Notes: a model not told the origin generated them from the sequence alone. Numbered from the stretch's first letter, positions 25,656-33,599 are shown. The stretch: 46,900 nucleotides of DNA from Gammaproteobacteria bacterium (GCA_024276955.1 JAJRWE010000218.1:1-46900); one strand, 5' to 3'. A program made the numbers and translations.

Positions 25656-26792
25656 CTACTCATCTCGTTTCAGGTCATCGGGGATAGGCATATCGGCATC
25701 GAATTCCGGGGCAATGCCGCCATTGAGGTCGTAGTGACGCAGCTGAAACACATAGGCCAGCACCTGCGCCACGGCCAGGAACAGGCCGGCGGGAATTTCT
25801 TCGTTCAATTCGGTGTTGTGATAAATAGCGCGCGCCAGTGGCGGTGCAGAGACGATGGGTACATCATTGGCGACAGCGATGCGGCGGATATGACCGGCCA
25901 CTTCATCGACACCCAGGGCAACTACGATGGGCGCAGCGCTCTTTTCCTGGTTATATTTCAGCGCCACCGAATAGTGGCTCGGGTTGGTGATCACCACGTC
26001 GGCCTTGGGCACCTCTTCCATCATGCGGCGTTGGGCGATCTCCTGCTGGGTCTGGCGGATCTTGTTCTTCAGCTCCGGGCTGCCTTCCGTCTCCTTGAAT
26101 TCATCCTTCACTTCCTGCTTGGTCATGCGCTGCTGGCGCGCGTGATCCCAGACCTGAAAGGGCACATCCAGCAACGCCACCAAAATCAGCGCACTGCTAA
26201 GGAAAAACACCACTGAAATCAATTCATCGCCCAGATGGGCAATGCCCGAATTGACATCCTCATAACCAAAACTCAAAAAGTCATCCATCTTACTGGCTAA
26301 CAACCAATAGCCTACCGTTCCGACCAGTCCCAGTTTGGCCACCGACTTCAGCAACTCCACCAGGCTCTTGGCGGAAAAGATCCGCCCCATGCCCTTGATA
26401 GGGTCGATCTTCTTGAGATCGGGCTGGATCGGCTTGGTACTGAACGCCCAGCCACCCAACGCCATGGGCGCGATCAGGGCCACAATCACCAGCAGCACCA
26501 TCAACGGAATCACCACATTGATACCAGCCATGACCGAATGGGAAAACAGCTTCAGCATGGCACTGGTATCAAAGACATCGGCGCGATGAATACTTAGATT
26601 GCCACGCAGGATCTCTTCCAGGCCGGTGACCATGCCCTTGCCCAAAAACAGAAACCCGGCGCTGCTCACCAACAGTACGATTACCGTGGTAAGTTCCTTT
26701 GAGCGGGCAATCTGGCCCTTGTCACGAGCCTCCTGTTTGCGTTTTCCCGTCGCCTCTTCCGAGCGTTCCTGACCGTTATCGTTTTGCGCCAT
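25656..26792 (-). CDS. flhB: Flagellar export switch protein FlhB, with NPSH in place of NPTH
   Basis: 378 aa. Charged N-terminus, four membrane helices (about 30-50, 85-110, 140-165, 185-210), then the cytoplasmic domain. The autocleavage loop reads VVITNPSHYSVALKY (N270-P271-S272-H273). The family motif is NPTH, so Ser replaces Thr; the cleaved N-P bond is kept. Cleavage by Asn cyclisation sets the export specificity switch. Whether Ser slows it is unknown. A free FlhB C-terminal domain is encoded at 11126. The start lies 9 bases after fliR. Confidence 0.96.
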   Translation of the reverse strand: MAQNDNGQERSEEATGKRKQEARDKGQIARSKELTTVIVLLVSSAGFLFLGKGMVTGLEEILRGNLSIHRADVFDTSAMLKLFSHSVMAGINVVIPLMVLLVIVALIAPMALGGWAFSTKPIQPDLKKIDPIKGMGRIFSAKSLVELLKSVAKLGLVGTVGYWLLASKMDDFLSFGYEDVNSGIAHLGDELISVVFFLSSALILVALLDVPFQVWDHARQQRMTKQEVKDEFKETEGSPELKNKIRQTQQEIAQRRMMEEVPKADVVITNPSHYSVALKYNQEKSAAPIVVALGVDEVAGHIRRIAVANDVPIVSAPPLARAIYHNTELNEEIPAGLFLAVAQVLAYVFQLRHYDLNGGIAPEFDADMPIPDDLKRDE

Positions 26793-26801
26793 CGTCCGCC
26801 C

Positions 26802-27578
26802 CTAACCGCCTGCCAACCAGCGCATAAATTCAAAGATGATTGTTAACTGATTCTTCACCTGCGCAGATATCACATCCAGCGTGGCGATCATGATGAAAAA
26901 ACCCGCCAGAATGGAGATAGGGAAGCCCAGCGAGAAAATATTGAACTGTGGCGCCGAGCGGGTGACGACGCCAAAAGTCAGATTGATCAATAACAGGGCA
27001 GCGATCGCCGGCAGGGCAATCTGTACCGCACCGGCATACATCTTTCCGCCCCAGACGGCGAGCTGCCACATACCGTCGCGGCTAAGTCCGTTCATGCCGA
27101 TGGGCAGGGTTCTGAAACTTTCCGCCACCACATCGATGAACACCAGATGGCCGTCCAGGGCAAAGAAAATCAGGGTCAGCGTAATCACATAAAATTGACT
27201 GATCACAGGCACCGTAGTGCCGGAGGTGGGATCCACCATGGTGGCAAAACCCAGACCCATTTGGTAAGCGATGATCTGTCCGCCAAGCACAAACATGGCG
27301 AAAATCAATTGCAGGGCCAGCCCCATGGCGGCACCGATGAGAATCTGGTTGAGGGTGATCAGAACGGCCTCCCCGCTGAGCGGGTCAATCGCCGGCGGCG
27401 CAGGCAGAACCGGCATCACGACGATGGTGATCATCAGGGCGAAGACCAGCTTGATACGAACGGGCACCGTGCGCGCGCCAAATATCGGTGCTGCCGTCAC
27501 CAGCGCAGCAATACGAAACAGCGGCCAGAGAAAGGCCCCGACCCATGACATGATTTCCGAACTGGTAAGGGTCATCAT
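26802..27578 (-). CDS. fliR: Flagellar export gate protein FliR
   Basis: 258 aa, about six membrane helices. Typical segments: FLWPLFRIAALVTAAPIFGARTVPVRIKL near the N-terminus, and the family GLAFATM-like stretch in MGLGFATMVDPTSGTTVPV. The protein packs with FliP and FliQ in the export gate. ATGATG at the start leaves a two-codon uncertainty. It follows fliQ after 13 bases. Confidence 0.95.
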   Translation of the reverse strand: MMTLTSSEIMSWVGAFLWPLFRIAALVTAAPIFGARTVPVRIKLVFALMITIVVMPVLPAPPAIDPLSGEAVLITLNQILIGAAMGLALQLIFAMFVLGGQIIAYQMGLGFATMVDPTSGTTVPVISQFYVITLTLIFFALDGHLVFIDVVAESFRTLPIGMNGLSRDGMWQLAVWGGKMYAGAVQIALPAIAALLLINLTFGVVTRSAPQFNIFSLGFPISILAGFFIMIATLDVISAQVKNQLTIIFEFMRWLAGG

Positions 27579-27591
27579 GGGGACGCGTCAC

Positions 27592-27861
27592 TCAGCCGAT
27601 GATCATCGGGATTTCACTGAGCAGGCGCTGGGTGAAATCCATCAGCAAGGTCAGCAGCCAGGGTCCCGCCGCCATCAGAGTCAGGAAGGTGACGCCCAGC
27701 TTGGGAATAAAACTCAGGGTCTGCTCGTTGAGCTGGGTGGCCGCCTGGAACATACTCACCAGCAGACCCACGGCCAGTGCCGGCAGAAGAATAATTCCGG
27801 TCAGCAACAGGGTAACCTCAAGGGCCTTTTGAGCGACGGTCAGCACCATTTCCGGGGTCAT
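27592..27861 (-). CDS. fliQ: Flagellar export gate protein FliQ
   Basis: 89 aa with two membrane helices and the family run VLTVAQKALEVTLLLTGIILLPALAVGLLVSM split here by context: ATQLNEQTLSFIPK follows. The ribosome-binding site (AAAGGAAAA) lies directly beside the inserted GxxExxY element, and its CGGTAAAGG is one copy of the flanking direct repeat, so insertion kept the fliQ translation signal intact. Separation from fliP by 0.5 kb is unusual for this operon. Confidence 0.95.
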   Translation of the reverse strand: MTPEMVLTVAQKALEVTLLLTGIILLPALAVGLLVSMFQAATQLNEQTLSFIPKLGVTFLTLMAAGPWLLTLLMDFTQRLLSEIPMIIG

Positions 27862-27877
27862 GAGATTTTCCTTTACC

Positions 27878-28334
27878 GTAATTACTTACACCATGAAGAT
27901 CATGAAGCGCATAAAGGTTTCACAGGACAAAGCTTTTGATGCCCTGCTTCAGCAACTTCACCGTAAAATTAATCAGGAAGCCATGTTGTTTTTTTGCAAG
28001 CCTTAGACAGGTCAGCAATTGTGCCTCATGGAGGCCCCGCAACGTTGCGACGCTTTTCAGCGCCAATACAATCGGGTCTTCAATCAATAATTGATACGAT
28101 AGCCACAATCAAGGTGAGCACCTTTGTCTTCAACCGGTAGTGGGTACTCAAGTTGAAAACAAATTTTCCTCAATGAGCATTCATGTTCCAGGCATTGCTG
28201 ATAGGTGGCCTCCAACAAGCCTGGGCCAAGCACCTTATGAACATCAATGGCAGCACCAATGACCCGATGTGTTAATTCACTATTACCTTTCAACACTTCA
28301 TGCTCTCCATGTTCTTCATGGTGTAAATAGTTAC
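27878..28334 (-). mobile_element. GxxExxY element inserted between fliP and fliQ, with terminal inverted repeats and target duplication
   Basis: The left end GTAATTACTTACACCATG (27878-27895) and the right end, read from the other strand (GTAACTATTTACACCATG, from 28334), are imperfect inverted repeats that continue with GAAG-A-CATG units. Directly outside lies the same sequence on both sides: CCTTTACC(G) at 27870-27878 and at 28335-28343. The rest of the interval is the GxxExxY gene. This is the geometry of a transposed unit with an 8-9 bp target duplication. No transposase is encoded. A related decayed copy lies at 3419. Confidence 0.75.
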
Positions 28335-28380
28335 CCTTTACCGCACGGCCACCCGGGAAGGGGTAACTGAAGTTAGACAT
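27920..28380 (-). pseudogene. GxxExxY-family gene, copy 2, frameshifted
   Basis: The first part reads ELTHRVIGAAIDVHKVLGPG, then LLEATYQQCLEHE with the GxxExxY-type core, and DKGAHLDCGYRI; the frame then hits TGA at about 28084. Stepping back one base at CAATTATTG restores the family sequence LLIEDPIVLALKSVATLRGL, then HEAQLLTCLRLAKK, LINFTVKLLKQGIKSFVL and a stop at 27920. So a one-base deletion splits an otherwise complete gene. Copy 1 has the identical lesion. The long start at 28380 overlaps fliP; the true start is probably near the LKGNSELTH segment. Function of the family is unknown. Confidence 0.85.
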
Positions 28381-29122
28381 AAAAACTCGATGCCAGCGTG
28401 CCCATAATCATCGCCCAGCCATCCACCAGCACGAACAACATGATCTTGAAGGGCAGCGAAATGATCATCGGTGACAACATCATCATGCCCATGGCCATCA
28501 GCACTGACGCCACCACCAGATCGATAATCAGAAAAGGGATGAAAATCAGAAAGCCGATCTGATAAGCAGTCTTTAGTTCGCTGGTAATGAATGATGGCAT
28601 CAGCAGGGAAAACGGCACGTCGGCATGATCTTCAATGGGCTCACTGCCGGCGATATCGGCAAACATGGACAGATCCTTGTCACGCGTCTGCGCCAGCATG
28701 AATTCCCTGAATGGCAGGCTGGCGCGCTCGAAGGCCGCCTTGGCCTCAATCTTTTCATCCAGATAGGGAACCACGGCATCGTCGTAGACCTGGGTGAATA
28801 CCGGTGACATGACGAAGAAGGTCAGAAACAACGCCAGACCAATGAGAATCTGTCCGGACGGGGCCTGCGGCATGCCCACCGCCTGACGCACAATGGCCAG
28901 CACGATAATGATACGGGTAAAGGAAGTCAGCATGATCAATGCCGCGGGCAGCAGGCTGAAGGCGGTCATCAGCGCCAGTATCTGCAGACCCACGCTGTAA
29001 GTCTGGCCGCCGTCTTTTTCGGTGGTCACGGAAAGTATCTGCAAACCGGGCTCGGCCGCCTGTGCCAGACCGGAGAACAGCAATGTCAACAGGGCTATGG
29101 CAAACGGCAAACGACGCTGCAT
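28373..29122 (-). CDS. fliP: Flagellar export gate protein FliP
   Basis: 249 aa. A cleavable signal peptide (residues 1-22, [18 protein letters not shown]) is followed by four membrane helices. Family signatures: [43 protein letters not shown], and near the end [25 protein letters not shown]. It forms the pentameric core of the export gate. The ATG at 29122 overlaps the fliO stop by 1 base. Confidence 0.96.
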   Translation of the reverse strand: MQRRLPFAIALLTLLFSGLAQAAEPGLQILSVTTEKDGGQTYSVGLQILALMTAFSLLPAALIMLTSFTRIIIVLAIVRQAVGMPQAPSGQILIGLALFLTFFVMSPVFTQVYDDAVVPYLDEKIEAKAAFERASLPFREFMLAQTRDKDLSMFADIAGSEPIEDHADVPFSLLMPSFITSELKTAYQIGFLIFIPFLIIDLVVASVLMAMGMMMLSPMIISLPFKIMLFVLVDGWAMIMGTLASSFYV

Positions 29123-29580
29123 TATCCTAATCCCCGGCTTTTCAGCGCAGACTGCATGCGCATGGCGAAACTGGGTGCATCCGTTTTATCCACCGCCGGC
29201 GTTTCGGTATTGCTATCGTCTGTGGTCAGTGGTCGATCCAGCACATGCAGAGTACGAATTTGTCCCGGCGCCACACCCAACACCAACTGTTGACCACCCA
29301 CTTGCAACAGCACCACACGCTCACGCGTACCCAGCGACAGGCCGCCGACGATTTTCATCTGCCCCTGCACACCACCACGCAGATTGCCGAAACGCTTCAC
29401 CGCCCAGCCGATGACGATGATCACCGCCAGCACCGCCAGCAGGCCCAGGGTGGTTTGCAGCAGGTGTGCGGTGACATTGTTGTCCGCCAGCACGCTGCTG
29501 ACCGGTGCCTTTTCCTCGGCGGCCCGCACCGTGCCGGCAGTCAGGCCGACGAGGATGGTGAAAGTCTGGCTCAGGAGCAT
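29122..29580 (-). CDS. fliO: Flagellar protein FliO
   Basis: About 152 aa. It has a short periplasmic N-terminus, one membrane helix ([19 protein letters not shown]) and the FliO-type cytoplasmic segment [35 protein letters not shown]. It helps assemble FliP. ATG at 29580 (MLLSQTF) has an AGAGGTG sequence 6 bases upstream that belongs to the end of the inserted 266-bp element. The same frame is also open through the whole element up to an ATG overlapping the fliN stop (29859), which would add 93 residues of non-family sequence. The short start is preferred. Confidence 0.88.
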   Translation of the reverse strand: MLLSQTFTILVGLTAGTVRAAEEKAPVSSVLADNNVTAHLLQTTLGLLAVLAVIIVIGWAVKRFGNLRGGVQGQMKIVGGLSLGTRERVVLLQVGGQQLVLGVAPGQIRTLHVLDRPLTTDDSNTETPAVDKTDAPSFAMRMQSALKSRGLG

Positions 29581-29582
29581 GT

Positions 29583-29848
29583 GGGCACCTCTAATAATTG
29601 CTTGCGGCCTCTGGCCTACAGGCGGCTCCGCCATCAAGGCGCAACTTTGCCGGCAGGCTGGTTGTCCTTCCAAAAAGTTGCAACGCTGAGGGCGGAGCCG
29701 CCTGTAGGCCCCGGAGGGCGCGGCCTGCCAACGGCTGTCGCCGCGTTGGCTTGCTTGGAAAGGACAACCAGCCTTCCGCTGCACAAGCCGCCTTGCGACA
29801 GCCCTTGGCAGGTTGCGCAGAGACCACAAGCAAATATTAGAGGTGCCC
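29583..29848. mobile_element. 266-bp folded MITE-like element between fliN and fliO
   Basis: Ends are 25-bp inverted repeats with 23 matches: GGGCACCTCTAATAATTGC at 29583 and GGGCACCTCTAATATTTGC read inward from 29848. Inside are more paired arms: GGCCTACAGGCGGCTCCGCC (29613-29632) with its perfect complement at 29693-29712; GGTTGTCCTTCCAA (29662-29675) with TTGGAAAGGACAACC (29758-29772); and GCGGCCTGCCAACGGCTG with a complement near 29796-29818. No clear target duplication is seen and no protein of its own is recognised. It lies exactly at the fliN/fliO junction. Confidence 0.85.
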
Positions 29849-29855
29849 ATATTCA

Positions 29856-30347
29856 TCATTTCAGCTTCTTCATGCGTTCCTGTGCACTGATGACATCGGT
29901 GAGGCGAATACCGTACTTCTCGTTCACCACCACCACTTCACCGTGCGCAATGAGCGTTCCATTGACCATTACATCCAGCGGCTCACCCGCCAAACGTTCC
30001 AGTTCCACCACCGAGCCCTGATTCAGTTTCAGCAAATTACGGATACTGATTTTTGCTGAGCCAATCTGCAAACTGATATTGACGGGAATGTCCAGAATCA
30101 CATCAAGGCTGACATCTTCCAGGGTTTCGCCATTTTCTTCCGCCTGCAGGTTCTCCATCGGCGCCTGCTCGACCTTGTCGGCAGCGCCTGCCTCGGCACT
30201 GGCCTGCTCGGCCAACGCATCTCCCCAGTCGGCCTCCGTCGAAGCGGCCTCACTCGAGGCCTCTCCTTCGACACTGGTCTGCTCCGCCATGGCGGCAGCC
30301 CAGTCATCGCCAGCACCGCTGTCTTCTGTATCCGTCGTATCGTTCAT
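29856..30347 (-). CDS. fliN: Flagellar motor switch protein FliN
   Basis: 163 aa, longer than many FliN because of an acidic N-terminal extension (residues 1-80) holding two similar units, DDWAAAMAEQ and ADWGDALAEQ. The C-terminal SpoA domain is typical: LDVILDIPVNISLQIGSAK, NLLKLNQGSVVELERLAGEP, ANGTLIA-like and GEVVVVNEKYGIRLTDV. It forms the C ring with FliM and FliG and takes part in CheY-P binding. Its stop overlaps an ATG (TGATG) that was probably the original fliO start before the element inserted. Confidence 0.95.
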   Translation of the reverse strand: MNDTTDTEDSGAGDDWAAAMAEQTSVEGEASSEAASTEADWGDALAEQASAEAGAADKVEQAPMENLQAEENGETLEDVSLDVILDIPVNISLQIGSAKISIRNLLKLNQGSVVELERLAGEPLDVMVNGTLIAHGEVVVVNEKYGIRLTDVISAQERMKKLK

Positions 30348-30367
30348 GTGCTTACCTATACATTCTG

Positions 30368-31444
30368 CTATACATTCTGTTGATTGTTCGCTGCCGTGGC
30401 CGGTTCAGGCAACTGAAGAGGTTCACTGCCTGATTTTCCCTCCAGGGCCAGCTGTGCCTCAGGGTTGGATGGCAGGGTAACCTGCTCAATAACCTTGACG
30501 GCCTCATTACCATTGGATATTCCATACTTGCCACGGAATACGGGAACCCCTTCGGCGCTCACCGTCACCAGCTCCGGAATATCCACCGGGATCACATCAC
30601 CAGCCTTCATCTCCATCACGTCACGCAGATTCATTTCCACTTCGCTCAAGGTGCAGGAAAGATGCACTTCCGCACTTTTGACCTCCTCGCGCAGGGCAAA
30701 GCCCCAGCGACCATCGGCATCATCACGATCACTCTGCACACCGGCATCGAGAATCTCGCGCATCGGTTCTAACATGGAATAGGGCATTGTGATGTGAAAG
30801 TCGCCGCCACCACCCTCGATCTCCACATGAAAGGTAGTCACCACCACCACTTCGCTGGGGCTGACGATGTTGGCAAACTGGGGATTTACTTCCGCATTGA
30901 TGAATTCAAAATCCAGACCCATCACCGGCGACCAGGCCTCTTTCAGATCGACAAAGACCTGATCGAGAATAATCTGGATCACGCGCCGCTCGGTAGGGGT
31001 GAACTCGCGGCCCTCGATCTTGGTGTGAAAACTGCCGTCGCCGCCAAAATAATTGTCCACTACCATGAACACCAGCTTGGGATCGAGCACGAACAGCGCG
31101 GTTCCCCGCAACGGTTTGATACGCACCATATTGAGACTGGTGGGTACAAACAGGCTGTGCACGTATTCGGAAAACTTCAGCATCTGCACACCGCCGACGG
31201 AGATCTCCGCACTGCGGCGCAACAGATTGAACAGGCTGATACGGAACAGGCGCGCATAACGCTCATTGACCATCTCCAGGGTCGGCATGCGCCCGCGGAC
31301 GATGCGATCCTGGGTGGTAAAGTCGTATTCACGGGCCTCTCCATCGGCAAGATCATCCTCGGCATCGGTATCGATATCGCTACTGGAGACACCGTGCAGC
31401 AGGGCATCAATTTCGTCCTGGGAAAGAAGGTCATTTACGGCCAT
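30368..31444 (-). CDS. fliM: Flagellar motor switch protein FliM
   Basis: 358 aa. The N-terminal CheY-binding peptide LLSQDEIDALLHGV (about residues 6-19) is followed by the CheC-like middle domain (GMQ-type segments RGTALFVLDPKLVFMVVDNYFGG and RVIQIILDQVFVDLKEAW) and the C-terminal SpoA domain (GDVIPVDIPELVTV). It binds CheY-P and sets rotation direction. The CheY-binding peptide EIDALLHG shares form with the EFEALLDQLHG units of CheA1. Confidence 0.96.
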   Translation of the reverse strand: MAVNDLLSQDEIDALLHGVSSSDIDTDAEDDLADGEAREYDFTTQDRIVRGRMPTLEMVNERYARLFRISLFNLLRRSAEISVGGVQMLKFSEYVHSLFVPTSLNMVRIKPLRGTALFVLDPKLVFMVVDNYFGGDGSFHTKIEGREFTPTERRVIQIILDQVFVDLKEAWSPVMGLDFEFINAEVNPQFANIVSPSEVVVVTTFHVEIEGGGGDFHITMPYSMLEPMREILDAGVQSDRDDADGRWGFALREEVKSAEVHLSCTLSEVEMNLRDVMEMKAGDVIPVDIPELVTVSAEGVPVFRGKYGISNGNEAVKVIEQVTLPSNPEAQLALEGKSGSEPLQLPEPATAANNQQNV

Positions 31445-31462
31445 GTCGTCAAATCCCGTCGG

Positions 31463-32002
31463 CTACTGCATCACAAAGCTGGTGAAGTACACCGCTTCCA
31501 CACCGGGGTCGCCGGTCTCTTCTTGCAGGATTTCCTGAATCACGGACAGCGCCTCCTCACGCAAGGCCTCTTTGCCTTCCAGCGTGCTAACGCTGTCGTA
31601 GGTCTGGCTGCTGAACAACAACATCAGGTTGTTGCGAATCACCGGCAGATGTTGCTCGATATGCTCCGGCACCTTGGGATCGCGCGCCATCACCTCCACG
31701 GTAATTTGCAAAAAGCGCGCACGCCCCTGGCTGGCGAAATTGACCACAAAGGCGGGATCGATGGGGATGTACACCGCAGGCATATCCGCCGTTGAGTCAC
31801 CCGCATCCTCCTCACTACCACCGTCATGCCCCTCCTCCACCACGGCATGATCACCGCCGCTACCGCCGGGCAGCACACCAGCAATAAATAGACCACCCAC
31901 GACCAGTACGATGGCGGTCATCAGCGGCAGCACGCCGAAGAGAAGAATTTTGGTCACCATCGAGCCCTTGGGCTTTTCCTGGTCCTTGTCGTCATCTGCC
32001 AT
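31463..32002 (-). CDS. fliL: Flagellar basal body protein FliL
   Basis: 179 aa. A short charged cytoplasmic start (DDKDQEKPKGSM), one membrane helix (about residues 18-40), an acidic His/Gly/Glu-rich linker (VVEEGHDGGSEEDAGD), and a periplasmic stomatin-like domain (YIPIDPAFVVNFASQGRARFLQITVEVMA). It rings the stators and supports motor torque. It is the first gene of the long minus-strand series and lies 63 bp from a sigma-54 type promoter. Confidence 0.95.
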   Translation of the reverse strand: MADDDKDQEKPKGSMVTKILLFGVLPLMTAIVLVVGGLFIAGVLPGGSGGDHAVVEEGHDGGSEEDAGDSTADMPAVYIPIDPAFVVNFASQGRARFLQITVEVMARDPKVPEHIEQHLPVIRNNLMLLFSSQTYDSVSTLEGKEALREEALSVIQEILQEETGDPGVEAVYFTSFVMQ

Positions 32003-32064
32003 GGCTTGGATTCCTCAATTTCAGTACAGCTTCAGTGCTAAATAGACGTCTATGCCTGCCTCAC

Positions 32065-32080
32065 TGCAAATGCTATGCCA
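32065..32080 (-). promoter_or_regulatory. Sigma-54 type promoter upstream of fliL
   Basis: Read on the minus strand: TGGCAT-AGCAT-TTGCA. This matches the TGGCAC-N5-TTGCW consensus with one mismatch and the right GG-to-GC spacing. It lies 63 bp upstream of the fliL ATG. In Pseudomonas-type hierarchies the fliLMNOPQR genes are sigma-54/FleQ class II, so position and form agree. A sigma-54 activator is encoded at the left window edge. Confidence 0.75.
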
Positions 32081-32285
32081 CTCGACCACGACAAGATCAC
32101 CTCAATATTTTCAATGAGTTATAAATACAGCTTCGGGAAATGACCGTTTTTTGACTGGCCACGGATAACGATATAGCCGGAAACCCGTCAGTCGCATGGA
32201 ATGACCGCAGTGGCCACGGTAGAATGCCCCTTCGGCCCACCGACATGGGCCGCCACGATAATAAAAGGGCACCGCTGAACCTCTT

Positions 32286-32366
32286 CACCACAGAGGACAC
32301 AGAGATGCACAGAGACAATGAATATATTTTCTTTCCCCCGTGTAACTCTGTGTCCTCTGTGGTGAA
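32286..32366. repeat. CACAGAG-armed inverted repeat, short hairpin
   Basis: CACCACAGAGGACACAGAGA (32286-32305) pairs with GTAACTCTGTGTCCTCTGTG (32342-32361), loop A/T-rich. It lies in the 420-bp gap between divergent fliL and the cytochrome c peroxidase gene, so here it is not a convergent-gene terminator. The rest of the gap (32081-32285, 32367-32422) shows no gene. Confidence 0.8.
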
Positions 32367-32422
32367 AAAGACTTCACCGATGAACCCTAAAAAACCAAGA
32401 AACACCATCAGGAGCTCATCAG

Positions 32423-33463
32423 ATGTCCCAAATCCTCCCCACCCTGGGCCTGCCCTTGGCCCTTGGGCTCTGCCTGCCCCTTTCCGCCTGGGGTTTTGAA
32501 TACTTTCAACCACTACCGAAGGCCGTGCAGCAACCAGCGGACAACCCCGCCAGCGCAGAAAAAATCAGCCTGGGCAAAAAACTGTTCTTCGACCCGGCCC
32601 TGCTGGGCACGAACAGCACGCTGTCCTGCAACAGCTGTCACAAGCTGTCGACGGGCGGGGTGGATGGGAAGACCGTCTCCCAGGGACAGCGCGGGCGGTA
32701 CACCTACCGCTCAACGCCAACGCTGTGGAATATTGGTTTTCAGACCGTATTGTATTGGGATGGCCGCAGCCGCAGCCTGGAGGAGCAGACCCTGGATCAC
32801 CTGCGCGACCCGGTGATTTCAGACAACACCCATATCGGCGCCATGGTGCAGCGGCTGATGGATACAGAGGATTATCGACAGGCCTTCGAGGTCGACTTCC
32901 CCGGCGAGGATGCGGTGTCTGCCGACAATGTCGCCCGCGCCCTGGCCAGCTTCGAACGCAGCCTGCTAACCCCCGATAGTCCCTTCGACCGGTACATTCG
33001 CGGCGATGAGGATGCCGTTTCTGAGCAAGCCAAACGCGGCATGCGCCTGTTCAACGACAGCGGCTGTGCATCCTGTCACTTCGGCGTGAACTTCGCCGGC
33101 CCGGCGCCCGGTCCAGCCATGGGTCACGGCGACGGCTTCTATGAGCTGTTCCCCAATTATCTCGGCAGCCGCTACGACAAGCAGTACGGGCTGGCAGATG
33201 ATCTGGGGCGCTTCGAGGCAACAGGCAATCTGTGGGAAAAATATATGTGGCGGGTGCCGATGCTGCGCAATATTGCCGTGACCGCGCCCTATTTTCACAA
33301 CGGTCGGGTCAAGATGCTGGATGAGGCCGTGCGGGTCATGGCAAAGACCCAGCTTGGCAAGGAATTATCAGACGGGGAGGTGCGGGATATCGTGGCCTTT
33401 CTGCAAAGCCTGACGGGAAAGATGTCGTTGCCGGCGGAGCGAGGGGCGGGCTCGCCTGAATGA
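32423..33463 (+). CDS. Di-haem cytochrome c peroxidase (CcpA/MauG family)
   Basis: 346 aa periplasmic enzyme reducing hydrogen peroxide with electrons from cytochrome c. Signal peptide residues 1-24 (LGLPLALGLCLPLSAWG). Two haem c sites: CNSCH (C69-H73) and CASCH (C215-H219). Family signatures: LGKKLFFDPALLG, SLEEQTLDHLRDPVI, WRVPMLRNIAVTAPYFHNGRV and the closing DIVAFLQSLTG. A start at ATG 32423 has AGGAG about 8 bases upstream. It is alone in its transcription unit. Peroxide defence near oxygen-sensing chemotaxis genes fits a microaerobic lifestyle, but this is inference. Confidence 0.93.
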   Translation: MSQILPTLGLPLALGLCLPLSAWGFEYFQPLPKAVQQPADNPASAEKISLGKKLFFDPALLGTNSTLSCNSCHKLSTGGVDGKTVSQGQRGRYTYRSTPTLWNIGFQTVLYWDGRSRSLEEQTLDHLRDPVISDNTHIGAMVQRLMDTEDYRQAFEVDFPGEDAVSADNVARALASFERSLLTPDSPFDRYIRGDEDAVSEQAKRGMRLFNDSGCASCHFGVNFAGPAPGPAMGHGDGFYELFPNYLGSRYDKQYGLADDLGRFEATGNLWEKYMWRVPMLRNIAVTAPYFHNGRVKMLDEAVRVMAKTQLGKELSDGEVRDIVAFLQSLTGKMSLPAERGAGSPE

Positions 33464-33480
33464 TCGGTTTACTCTCGTCA

Positions 33481-33560
33481 AGACGCAGGGTGCGCAGAGG
33501 AAAGGAAAACATCAAAAAAAACAGGCCTTTCTTCGCGGGCTCTGCGTCTCTGTGAGAAAC
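33481..33560. repeat. CACAGAG-family inverted repeat, diverged
   Basis: AGACGCAGGGTGCGCAGAGG (33481-33500) pairs loosely with CTCTGCGTCTCTGTGAGAAAC (33540-33560). It lies between the convergent ends of the peroxidase and STAS genes and may terminate both. Confidence 0.65.
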
Positions 33561-33599
33561 CCGTGTTCCCTGCCGAAGAAAAGAGAAGGATCAGGCCGG

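Noticed and set aside
24163-25734. 523-codon open frame on the plus strand opposite flhA
   Set aside because: It is the complement of the conserved FlhA coding sequence, is His/Gln/Gly-rich without domain features, and has no ribosome-binding site. GC-rich codon bias produces such shadows.
28084-28098. Programmed -1 frameshift in GxxExxY copy 2
   Set aside because: No X-XXY-YYZ heptamer or downstream pseudoknot was recognised, and copy 1 with the same lesion is clearly dead, so shared deletion is simpler.
29122-29859. FliO called as a 245-residue protein starting at the fliN stop
   Set aside because: The first 93 residues are encoded by a folded inverted-repeat element and do not look like FliO. 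Kept only as a possibility in the findings.
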